Shown here: piece after piece, positions 30,925-37,284 of the stretch | How positions within the stretch are numbered: the stretch's first letter is position 1 | Layout: each line of letters begins with the position of its first letter | Source: Streptomyces sp. MA5143a | GTDB lineage: Bacteria > Actinomycetota > Actinomycetes > Streptomycetales > Streptomycetaceae | Direction of reading: 5' to 3' | NCBI RefSeq assembly: GCF_900290235.1 | Contig: NZ_OLMK01000097.1 | Coordinates: 1-37,284, forward strand | Length of the DNA stretch: 37,284 nucleotides | Made by a program: the position numbers and the translations under genes | Notes under the pieces: generated by a model | Database searches by the model: none | What the model saw: the letters and a program-made list of their open reading frames with translations, nothing else | What the model was told of the DNA's origin: nothing

Positions 30925-32460
30925 ATGACCGAGCTCGTGGAACACGGACAGCTGTTCATCGGCGGGGAGTTGACGGACCCCCTGGGCACGGACGTCATCG
31001 AGGTGGTCTCGCCGCACTCGGAGGAGGTCATCGGCCGCGTACCGCACGCCTCACGGGCGGACGTCGACCGGGCCGTGGCCGCCGCGCGGAAGGCGTTCGA
31101 CGAGGGGCCGTGGCCCCGGACGACCCTCGACGAACGCATCGAGGTCGTCGCCCGCATCAAGGACGCCTTCGCCGTGCGCCACGAGGAGTTCGCCCGCCTC
31201 ATCAGCGCACAGAACGGCACCCCGTTCACCTCCAGCGTCATGGTGCAGGCCCTCGCCTCGATGATGGTCTGGGACGCGGCGATCACCACGGCCCGGAACT
31301 TCACCTACGAGGAGCACCGCGACGGCGTGCTCGGGAAGATCCTCGTGCGGCGCGAACCGGTCGGGGTCGTCGCGGCCGTCGTCCCGTGGAACGTCCCGCA
31401 GTTCACCGCCGCCGCCAAACTCGCCCCCGCGCTGCTCGCGGGCTGCCCCGCGATCCTGAAGGTCTCGCCCGAGACCCCGCTCGACGCGTATCTGCTCGCG
31501 GAGATCGCCGCCGAGGCCGGCCTCCCCGAGGGCGTCCTGTCGATCCTCCCGGCCGACCGCGAGGTCAGCGAGTACCTCGTCGGGCACCCGGGCGTCGACA
31601 AGGTCTCCTTCACCGGCTCGGTCGCCGCGGGCAAACGCGTCATGGAGGTCGCCGCCCGCAACCTCACCCGCGTCACCCTGGAACTGGGCGGCAAGTCCGC
31701 GGCGGTGATCCTGCCGGACGCCGACGCGCAGACCGCCGTCAACGGCATCGCGCCCTTCGCCTGGATGATCAACGGCCAGGCGTGTGTCGCCCAGACCCGC
31801 ATCCTCGTCCCGCGCACCCGCTACGACGAGTTCGCCGAGGCGTTCGCGGCCGCCGCCTCCGCGCTCAAGGTCGGCGAACCCCTCGACCCCACCACCGAAC
31901 TCGGCCCGCTGGTGGCGCGGCGGCAGCAGCGCCGCAGCCTCGACTACATCCGCATCGGCCAGGAGGAGGGCGCCAAGATCCTCACCGGCGGCGGCCGGCC
32001 CGCCGGCCTCGACCACGGCTGGTACGTGGACGCCACCCTCTTCGGCGACGTCGACAACTCCATGCGCATCGCCCGCGAGGAGATCTTCGGCCCGGTCATC
32101 TGCCTCCTCCCGTACGGCGACGAGGCCGAGGCCGTACGGATCGCCAACGACTCCGACTACGGCCTGAGCGGCAGCGTGTGGACCGCCGACGACGAGCGCG
32201 GCGTCGAGATCGCCCGCCAGGTCCGTACCGGCACGTACTCCGTCAACACCTTCAGCCTCGACATGTTCGGCCCCTTCGGCGGCTACAAGAACTCCGGCCT
32301 GGGCCGCGAGTTCGGCCCCGAGGGCTACGGCGAGTACCTGGAGCACAAGATGATCCACCTGCCCGCCGGGTACCAGCCACCCGCCGATGCCGCCGATGCC
32401 GCCGATGCCGCCGATGCCGCCGATGCCGCCGATGCCGCCGGGGGAGAGGGGGTGGGCTGA
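30925..32460 (+). CDS. aldehyde dehydrogenase
   Basis: 511 residues from ATG 30925, with GGGGAGG nine bases upstream; 13 codons of open frame before it are not needed. ALDH signatures: VVPWNVPQ (153-160), FTGS (229-232), catalytic Glu253 in LELGGKS and Cys287 in GQACVAQTR, and the EEIFGPV block. The protein ends in an unusual (DAA)n tail from a 9-bp repeat, absent from typical ALDHs of about 480-490 residues. It overlaps the ferredoxin start by one base (TGATG). An aldehyde made by a side-chain-hydroxylating P450 would be a fitting substrate (inference). Confidence 0.95.
   Translation: MTELVEHGQLFIGGELTDPLGTDVIEVVSPHSEEVIGRVPHASRADVDRAVAAARKAFDEGPWPRTTLDERIEVVARIKDAFAVRHEEFARLISAQNGTPFTSSVMVQALASMMVWDAAITTARNFTYEEHRDGVLGKILVRREPVGVVAAVVPWNVPQFTAAAKLAPALLAGCPAILKVSPETPLDAYLLAEIAAEAGLPEGVLSILPADREVSEYLVGHPGVDKVSFTGSVAAGKRVMEVAARNLTRVTLELGGKSAAVILPDADAQTAVNGIAPFAWMINGQACVAQTRILVPRTRYDEFAEAFAAAASALKVGEPLDPTTELGPLVARRQQRRSLDYIRIGQEEGAKILTGGGRPAGLDHGWYVDATLFGDVDNSMRIAREEIFGPVICLLPYGDEAEAVRIANDSDYGLSGSVWTADDERGVEIARQVRTGTYSVNTFSLDMFGPFGGYKNSGLGREFGPEGYGEYLEHKMIHLPAGYQPPADAADAADAADAADAADAAGGEGVG
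32383..32436 (+). repeat. 9-bp tandem repeat, six copies
   Basis: GCCGATGCC repeated six times without change, in frame at the 3' end of the aldehyde dehydrogenase gene, encoding the ADA/DAA tail. Exact copies mark a recent or unstable expansion. Confidence 0.95.
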
Positions 32461-32693
32461 TGGGCGACCGCTGGCACGTGGAGGTCGACCGGGCGATCTG
32501 CATCGGCTCCGCCCAGTGCACGCACCTCGCCCCGGACGCCTTCCGCCTCGACACCGCGATGCAGTCCCACCCCGTCGAACCGGACACCGAGGCGGGTGAG
32601 CGCATTCTGAAGGCGGCGGAGGGCTGCCCGGTGGAGGCGATCTCGATCACCCTGCTGGGCAACGGGGAGCCGGTGTTCCCGCCGGAGGAGTAA
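32460..32693 (+). CDS. [3Fe-4S] ferredoxin
   Basis: 77 residues starting in a TGATG overlap with the aldehyde dehydrogenase stop. Cysteines at 14, 20 and 56 in CIGSAQC and GCPVEA give the C-x5-C...C-P arrangement of small [3Fe-4S] ferredoxins that feed electrons to actinobacterial P450s. No P450 gene is adjacent, so the CYP125-like enzyme at 3503-4738 is the natural partner in this window (inference). Confidence 0.93.
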   Translation: MGDRWHVEVDRAICIGSAQCTHLAPDAFRLDTAMQSHPVEPDTEAGERILKAAEGCPVEAISITLLGNGEPVFPPEE

Positions 32694-32734
32694 GAGGCAG
32701 GAGGAGAGTGGAGTAAAAAATCCCGGTTGGGGGG

Positions 32735-32762
32735 TTGCATCCCCCTATGGGCGTTCTATTCT
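32735..32762 (+). promoter_or_regulatory. candidate promoter for TPP riboswitch RNA
   Basis: TTGCAT (32735-32740) and TATTCT (32757-32762) are spaced by 16 bases, a good sigma-70 (HrdB) type arrangement, about 85 bp upstream of the TPP aptamer and on the same strand. Confidence 0.5.
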
Positions 32763-32844
32763 GGAATTCGGCCTACGGGACGAGTGAGGGAGTTCGACCG
32801 GAGTAGCCGACATGGGCGTGAGGCGCAGGTCTCCGCAGATGCCG

Positions 32845-32948
32845 ACGTCGACGGTCGGGCTGAGAGGCCGGAAGGTCGCTGGTAGAGGACCGGACGGCGA
32901 CCCCCAGAACCTGATCCGGGTCATACCGGCGCAGGGAACCCGTCTCGT
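32845..32948 (+). promoter_or_regulatory. TPP (THI-box) riboswitch without downstream gene
   Basis: The conserved blocks of the thiamin pyrophosphate riboswitch are present in order: GGGCTGAGAGG (32857-32867), CCCAGAACCTGATCCGGGTC and ATACCGGCGCAGGGAA (32903-32938). GACGG (32850-32854) and CCGTC (32940-32944) can close P1. A hairpin follows at 32981-33005. No gene starts downstream on this strand: the next sequence is the 3' end of the opposite-strand TetR gene. In other genomes this element precedes thiamin genes such as thiC. Confidence 0.93.
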
Positions 32949-32980
32949 AGGTCCTTCATGTGCTGGTGGGTCTTCATCCG

Positions 32981-33005
32981 CCCCGGTGCCCGCGCGGCGC
33001 CGGGG
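32981..33005. terminator. hairpin terminator between TPP riboswitch and TetR gene
   Basis: CCCCGGTGCC (32981-32990) and GGCGCCGGGG (32996-33005) form a 10-bp stem with one wobble pair and a 5-base loop; TCATTT follows on the plus strand. It could end the riboswitch transcript, act as its expression platform, or stop the TetR transcript, whose stop codon lies immediately beside it. Confidence 0.75.
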
Positions 33006-33662
33006 TCATTTCGTGTCCCCCGGTGCCGTCAGGTCGATCAGACGGCAGACCGTCTCGATGTCGATCTTCACCTGGGCGATGGAGGCACGGCCGGAGAGCC
33101 AGGTGATGAGGGCCGAGTGCCAGGTGTGCTCGATGACGCGGACGGCGGAGAGCTGCTCGGGCGTGGGGTGCTCCAGCCCCATCGCGTCCAGGATGATCGC
33201 CGTCGTCTGGTGGGAGACCTGGTCCACCTCGGGGCTGACGCTGCGGTCGGCGAACGTGAGCGCGCGGACCATGGCGTCCGCGAGGTGCGGCTCTCTCTGG
33301 AGCGCCCGGAACGCCCGCATCAGGGTCTCCGCCACCCGCTCCGCGGCCGTCTCGCCGGTCGGCGGCTTCTTGCGCAGCGTTCCGTGCATGTGCTCCAACT
33401 GGTCCTGCATCGTGGCGACCAGCAGATGGATCTTGGAGGGGAAGTAGCGGTAGAGCGTGCCCAGGGCGACCTGCGAGGACTCGGCGACCTCACGCATCTG
33501 CACGGCGTCGAAACCGCCCCTGCTGGCCAGCTGCGCGCTCGCGTGCAGGATCCGGCGCCGACGGGCCTCCTGCCGCTGGGTGAGGGGCGGCGAGTCCGGC
33601 CGCGACTCCGGTCGCGGTTCCTGTCGCGCGCTACTGGCGTCCACCTTGGCTTCCGCAGGCAT
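33006..33662 (-). CDS. KstR-like TetR-family repressor
   Basis: 218 residues from ATG 33662. The DNA-binding region (about 34-82: RRRRILHASAQLASRGGFDA, VQMREVAESSQVALGTLYRY, FPSKIHLLV) is very close, as I recall it, to M. tuberculosis KstR (KRILDATVAIASKGGYDAVQMRAVADRADVAVGTLYRYFPSKVHLLV). Later blocks also correspond: AFRALQREPHLADAMVRALTFADRSVSPEVDQV and TWHSALITWLSGRAS. KstR represses cholesterol-catabolic genes and is released by a sterol-derived CoA thioester. Four sites in this window fit its consensus, one of them in this gene's own promoter region, shared with the divergent glycosyltransferase. Confidence 0.9.
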   Translation of the reverse strand: MPAEAKVDASSARQEPRPESRPDSPPLTQRQEARRRRILHASAQLASRGGFDAVQMREVAESSQVALGTLYRYFPSKIHLLVATMQDQLEHMHGTLRKKPPTGETAAERVAETLMRAFRALQREPHLADAMVRALTFADRSVSPEVDQVSHQTTAIILDAMGLEHPTPEQLSAVRVIEHTWHSALITWLSGRASIAQVKIDIETVCRLIDLTAPGDTK

Positions 33663-33802
33663 GGGTACCGTTCCGTGACAGTCGGTGAGGGCGTGCGATC
33701 CGACAGCATGCCAGGGCGCGTGCCGTGGCGTGAATCACCTGATCCACCGCTCACCGCGGCCCTACCTGCCGGTAGATTCAGTGCTCCTTGAACGATCAAG
33801 TC

Positions 33803-33837
33803 TGTAACTTGTTCTAGATTACCGTCCCGACGTAATC
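33803..33837. promoter_or_regulatory. perfect KstR-type operator plus adjacent dyad
   Basis: TGTAACTTGTTCTA (33803-33816) matches TNNAACNNGTTNNA at all eight defined positions. Directly beside it GATTAC (33817-33822) and GTAATC (33832-33837) form a second dyad with a 9-base spacer. Both lie between the divergent TetR (141 bp away) and glycosyltransferase (56 bp away) starts. Confidence 0.8.
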
Positions 33838-33871
33838 TCACCGGACAACACAGGCAGAAGGGGGCCCGAGA

Positions 33872-35347
33872 GTGACCGCTGAGGCCAGTGAGGCGGGGCA
33901 TCACGCCGGCCCCGCCGCCGACGGCGGACCACCGCTCAACATCGCGCTCCTCACCTACAAAGGGAACCCGTTCTGCGGGGGCCAGGGCGTGTACGTACGG
34001 CACCTCTCGCGTGAACTCGCCCGCCTCGGCCACCGGGTCGAGGTCATCGGCTCCCAGCCCTACCCCGTCCTCGACGAGGACGCCGTTCCCGACGCCGGAC
34101 CGGGCGGGCTCTCCCTCACCGAGCTGCCCAGCCTCGACCTGTACCGGCAGCCCGACCCCTTCCGCACCCCGGCGCGCGACGAGTACCGCGACTGGATCGA
34201 CGCGCTCGAAGTGGCGACGATGTGGACCGGCGGCTTCCCCGAGCCCCTGACGTTCTCCCTCCGCGCCCGCCGCCATCTGCGCGCCCGGCGCGGCGAGTTC
34301 GACGTCGTCCACGACAACCAGACCCTCGGCTACGGTCTGCTGGGCGAGGTGGGCGCGCCCCTCGTCACCACCATCCACCACCCCATCACCGTCGACCGGC
34401 AGCTGGAGCTGGACGCCGCCGAGGGCTGGCAGCGCCGTATGTCCGTACGCCGCTGGTACGCCTTCACCCGGATGCAGAAGCGCGTCGCGCGCCGGCTGCC
34501 GAGCGTGCTCACCGTCTCCGGCACCTCCCGCCAGGAGATCGTCGACCACCTCGGCGTACGCGGCGACCGCATCCACGTCGTCCACATCGGCGCCGACACC
34601 GACCTCTTCTCGCCCGACCCGTCCGTCGCGCGGATACCCGGCCGGATCGTCACCACCTCCAGCGCCGACGTGCCGCTGAAGGGCCTCGTCTTCCTCGTCG
34701 AGGCGCTGGCGAAGGTCCGCACCGAGCACCCGGCCGCCCACCTGGTCGTCGTCGGCAAGCGGCCCACCGAGGGCCCCGTCGCCCAGGCCGTGGAGCGCTA
34801 CGGCCTCGACGGCGCCGTCGACTTCGTGAAGGGCATCTCCGACGCCGAGCTGGTCGACCTGGTCCGCTCCGCCGAGGTCGCCTGCGTGCCCTCCCTGTAC
34901 GAGGGGTTCTCGCTGCCCGCAGCCGAGGCCATGGCCACCGGCACGCCCCTGGTCGCCACCACCGGCGGCGCCATCCCGGAGGTCGCCGGACCCGACGGCG
35001 AGACCTGCCTCGCGGTGCCCACGGGCGACGCGGGCGCCCTGGCCGCCGCGCTGAACCGGCTGCTCGGCGACCCCGACCTGCGGGCCCGGCTCGGGCACGC
35101 GGGCCGCGAGCGGGTGCTGCGCCGCTTCACCTGGGCCAAGGCCGCCGAGGGCACGGTCGCCCACTACCGCGAGGCGATCGCCCGCGCCGAGGGGCGCCCG
35201 GCGGGGGCCGCCGCGCGCACCGCCCCCCGCGCCGTACCGGCGGCGGACCACACCGCCGACCGAGTCGTCGACGCCCACGAGGCCGTCGAAGAAGCAGTTG
35301 AAGCAAACCGCGAAAGCGCCGACCGCGAAAGCAGGGCCACGTGCTGA
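33872..35347 (+). CDS. GT4-family glycosyltransferase
   Basis: 491 residues from GTG 33872 with GAAGGGGG upstream. GT-B fold of family GT4: N-terminal acceptor domain with NPFCGGQGVYVRHLSRELARLGH (near 31-53) and VVHDNQ, and C-terminal donor domain with the E-x7-E motif region SLYEGFSLPAAEAMATGTPLVATTGGAIPEV. The C-terminal 50 residues are Ala/Glu/Asp-rich. It overlaps the methyltransferase by 7 bp and heads a three-gene coupled operon behind the KstR-like operator. The acceptor could be a lipid or a glycolipid; nothing in the sequence decides. Confidence 0.93.
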   Translation: MTAEASEAGHHAGPAADGGPPLNIALLTYKGNPFCGGQGVYVRHLSRELARLGHRVEVIGSQPYPVLDEDAVPDAGPGGLSLTELPSLDLYRQPDPFRTPARDEYRDWIDALEVATMWTGGFPEPLTFSLRARRHLRARRGEFDVVHDNQTLGYGLLGEVGAPLVTTIHHPITVDRQLELDAAEGWQRRMSVRRWYAFTRMQKRVARRLPSVLTVSGTSRQEIVDHLGVRGDRIHVVHIGADTDLFSPDPSVARIPGRIVTTSSADVPLKGLVFLVEALAKVRTEHPAAHLVVVGKRPTEGPVAQAVERYGLDGAVDFVKGISDAELVDLVRSAEVACVPSLYEGFSLPAAEAMATGTPLVATTGGAIPEVAGPDGETCLAVPTGDAGALAAALNRLLGDPDLRARLGHAGRERVLRRFTWAKAAEGTVAHYREAIARAEGRPAGAAARTAPRAVPAADHTADRVVDAHEAVEEAVEANRESADRESRATC

Positions 35348-36132
35348 CCGTCGACTTCTCCCGGTTCCCGCTCGCCCCGGGGGACCGCGTCCTGGATCTC
35401 GGCTGTGGAGCGGGCCGGCACGCCTTCGAGTGCTACCGGCGCGGCGCCCAGGTCGTCGCCCTCGACCAGAACGGCGACGAGATCCGCGAGGTCGCCAAGT
35501 GGTTCGCGGCGATGAAGGAGGCCGGCGAGGCCCCCGAGGGCGCGACGGCCACGGCCATGGAGGGCGACGCCCTCGCGCTGCCCTTCCCCGACGAGTCCTT
35601 CGACGTGGTGATCATCTCCGAGGTCATGGAGCACATCCCGGACGACAAGGGCGTGCTCGCCGAGATGGTCCGGGTGCTCAGGCCCGGCGGCCGCATCGCG
35701 ATCACCGTCCCGCGCTACGGCCCCGAGAAGGTCTGCTGGACGCTGTCCGACGCGTACCACGAGGTCGAGGGCGGCCACATCCGCATCTACAAGGCGGACG
35801 AACTCCTCGGCAAGGTCCGCGAGGCCGGCCTCAAGCCGTACGGCACCCACCACGCGCACGCCCTGCACTCGCCGTACTGGTGGCTGAAGTGCGCGTTCGG
35901 CGTCGACAACGACAAGGCGCTGCCGGTCCGCGCGTACCACAAGCTGCTGGTCTGGGACATCATGAAGAAGCCCCTGGCCACCCGGGTCGCCGAACAGGCG
36001 CTCAACCCGCTGATCGGCAAGAGCTTCGTGGTGTACGCGACGAAGCCGCACCTGCCGCGGATCGCGGACGCCGACGGCGACGCGGGGACCGAGTCCGGTG
36101 CCGGTGCCGAGGCCGGGGTGGCCGCCCAGTGA
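35341..36132 (+). CDS. class I SAM-dependent methyltransferase
   Basis: 263 residues from GTG 35341, inside the last codons of the glycosyltransferase gene. Motif I VLDLGCGAG (17-25), acidic strand-2 end VVALDQN, motif near EGDALALPFPDESFDVVIISEVMEHI and LRPGGRIAITVP are all present, typical of UbiE/COQ5-like small-molecule methyltransferases. A long C-terminal part with HSPYWWLKCAFG may bind the substrate. It overlaps the next gene by GTGA, so the three enzymes are made together. Confidence 0.93.
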   Translation: MLTVDFSRFPLAPGDRVLDLGCGAGRHAFECYRRGAQVVALDQNGDEIREVAKWFAAMKEAGEAPEGATATAMEGDALALPFPDESFDVVIISEVMEHIPDDKGVLAEMVRVLRPGGRIAITVPRYGPEKVCWTLSDAYHEVEGGHIRIYKADELLGKVREAGLKPYGTHHAHALHSPYWWLKCAFGVDNDKALPVRAYHKLLVWDIMKKPLATRVAEQALNPLIGKSFVVYATKPHLPRIADADGDAGTESGAGAEAGVAAQ

Positions 36133-37208
36133 CGACGCCCCGGACAGAACACCTGGTCCTGCCCGGGGTACTGACCGCCGAGCAGGCCGCCGCCACCGTC
36201 CGCGGGATCCTCGCGACGCAGCGGGAGGACGGCGCGATCCCCTGGTTCCGCGGACACCACCTGGACCCCTGGGACCACGTCGAGGCCGCCATGGCCCTCG
36301 ACGCGGCCGGTGAGCACGAGGCCGCCGAGCGCGCCTACACCTGGCTGCTGCGGCACCAGAACGAGGACGGCTCCTGGTACGCGGCGTACGCCGACGGCGA
36401 CGCGGCCGATGTCACCGACCGCGGTCGGGAGACCAACTTCGTCGCGTACATAGCCGTCGGCGTCTGGCACCACTACCTGGCCACCGGCGACGACACGTTC
36501 CTCGATCGCATGTGGCCCGCCGTGCACGCGGCGATCGAGTGCGTGCTGCGGCTCCAGCAGCCCGGCGGGCAGATCGGCTGGAAGCGCGAGGACGACGGCA
36601 CGGCCGTGACCGACGCCCTGCTGACCGGCTCCTCGTCCATCCACCACGCGCTGCGCTGCGCGCTGGCCATCGCCGAGCAGCGGGAGGAGCCGCAGCCGGA
36701 CTGGGAGTTGGCCGTGGGCGCGCTGCGGCACGCGATACGCCGGCACCCCGAGCGGTTCCTCGACAAGGACCGCTACTCGATGGACTGGTACTACCCGGTG
36801 CTGGGCGGCGCGTTGACGGACGCGGAGGCCAAGTCCCGTATCGAGGAGGGCTGGGACCGCTTCGTCGTCCCCGGCTTCGGCGTCCGCTGCGTCGTCCCCA
36901 ACCCGTGGGTGACGGGCGGCGAGTCCGCCGAACTCGCCCTCGCGCTCTGGGCGATGGGCGAATCCGACCGGGCCCTGGAGATCCTCCAGTCCATCCAGCA
37001 CCTGCGCGACCCCGCGACCGGTCTGTACTGGACGGGTTACGTCTTCGAGGACGGGGCCGTGTGGCCCGAGGAACTGACCTCGTGGACGGCGGGATCACTG
37101 CTGCTTGCGGTGGCCGCGCTCGGCGGCGACGAGGCGACGTGCGCGGTGTTCGGCGGGGAGCGGCTGCCGCGTGGTCTGGACGACATAGAAGAGTCGGACT
37201 GCTGCTGA
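36129..37208 (+). CDS. alpha/alpha-toroid protein (prenyltransferase or six-hairpin glycosidase-like)
   Basis: 359 residues from GTG 36129 (GTGA overlap). Toroid repeats are visible: ILATQREDGAIPWFRG (26-41), WLLRHQNEDGSWYAAY, and ATNFVAYIAVGVWHHYLATG-like and FLDRMWPAVHAAIECVLRLQ segments. The latter pair is characteristic of six-hairpin glycosidases (GH15-like), while the repeats of QxxDGxW type recall prenyltransferases; databases would likely name it 'prenyltransferase'. No DxDD motif and no signal peptide. It ends with ESDCC. Together with a glycosyltransferase and a methyltransferase it may handle a glycosylated isoprenoid, but this is inference. Confidence 0.88.
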   Translation: MTTPRTEHLVLPGVLTAEQAAATVRGILATQREDGAIPWFRGHHLDPWDHVEAAMALDAAGEHEAAERAYTWLLRHQNEDGSWYAAYADGDAADVTDRGRETNFVAYIAVGVWHHYLATGDDTFLDRMWPAVHAAIECVLRLQQPGGQIGWKREDDGTAVTDALLTGSSSIHHALRCALAIAEQREEPQPDWELAVGALRHAIRRHPERFLDKDRYSMDWYYPVLGGALTDAEAKSRIEEGWDRFVVPGFGVRCVVPNPWVTGGESAELALALWAMGESDRALEILQSIQHLRDPATGLYWTGYVFEDGAVWPEELTSWTAGSLLLAVAALGGDEATCAVFGGERLPRGLDDIEESDCC

Positions 37209-37284
37209 GGTCCGGCCTCGGGGTGGGGTGGTTGCGCTTCGTGGCCGACAAGCGGGTCGTCCGTGGCCGCTCGCGCAGTTCCCC

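Noticed and set aside
31051..32358. 435-residue open frame on the minus strand opposite the aldehyde dehydrogenase
   Set aside because: Antisense shadow; the plus strand encodes a complete aldehyde dehydrogenase.
33038..33056. Inverted repeat AGACGG-CAG-ACCGTCT near the end of the TetR gene, similar to the P450 leader dyad
   Set aside because: It lies in codons for conserved residues near the C-terminus and its arms differ in spacing from the 4757-4779 site; probably coincidence.
33320..35278. 652-residue open frame on the minus strand over the glycosyltransferase and TetR region
   Set aside because: It is the antisense of the glycosyltransferase followed by an out-of-frame reading of the TetR gene.

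Overview
The window is high-GC actinobacterial DNA, almost certainly Streptomyces. Third codon positions are strongly G/C, GTG (and one probable TTG) starts are common, genes overlap by GTGA or ATGA, and there are many secreted proteins plus an XRE-regulator/DUF397 pair typical of the genus. No tRNA, rRNA or CRISPR array was seen.

Left part (1-7.6 kb): a partial PAP2-type phosphatase, then leftward genes for three small secreted proteins (one with an aerolysin-like strand pattern) and an OpuAC-type lipoprotein. Next is a lipid-catabolism group: a CYP125-like P450 and a serine lipase (leftward) and a FadA5-like thiolase (rightward). At 7.6-9.5 kb lies a signalling cluster: DUF397 protein, XRE regulator, HATPase anti-sigma-like protein and a coupled small protein. 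At 9.6-14.3 kb are a secreted protein, a NarL-type two-component system, a possible PH-like protein and a secreted transglycosylase.

Middle (14.6-20.9 kb): a five-gene leftward operon whose genes all overlap, preceded by a cobalamin riboswitch. It encodes a surface alpha/alpha-toroid protein, a second anchored secreted protein, and the T, fused A-A and S parts of an ECF transporter. It reads as a complete B12 (or corrinoid) capture and import unit in which the toroid recalls animal intrinsic factor/transcobalamin.

Accessory region (20.9-29.6 kb): remains of at least four transposases (an OrfB-like fragment, IS630-like, ISL3-like, IS5-like), a broken NTF2/SnoaL-like gene and a cut-off HNH-like gene surround three intact cargoes: a TetR/FAD-monooxygenase pair with a perfect operator, a GAF protein followed by a non-canonical squalene-cyclase-like protein, and an APH-type kinase.

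Right part (29.6-37.2 kb): MBL hydrolase, aldehyde dehydrogenase with a [3Fe-4S] ferredoxin, a TPP riboswitch with no gene behind it, a KstR-like TetR regulator, and a coupled glycosyltransferase-methyltransferase-toroid operon.

The most connected observation: the TetR protein strongly resembles mycobacterial KstR (sterol catabolism repressor), and four promoters in the window (P450, thiolase, MBL hydrolase, glycosyltransferase/TetR) carry a site that matches the KstR consensus TNNAACNNGTTNNA perfectly or with one mismatch, all sharing TAGAAC on one strand. The left catabolic genes and the right-hand operon, separated by more than 20 kb, therefore look like one regulon for oxidising an isoprenoid or sterol-like side chain.
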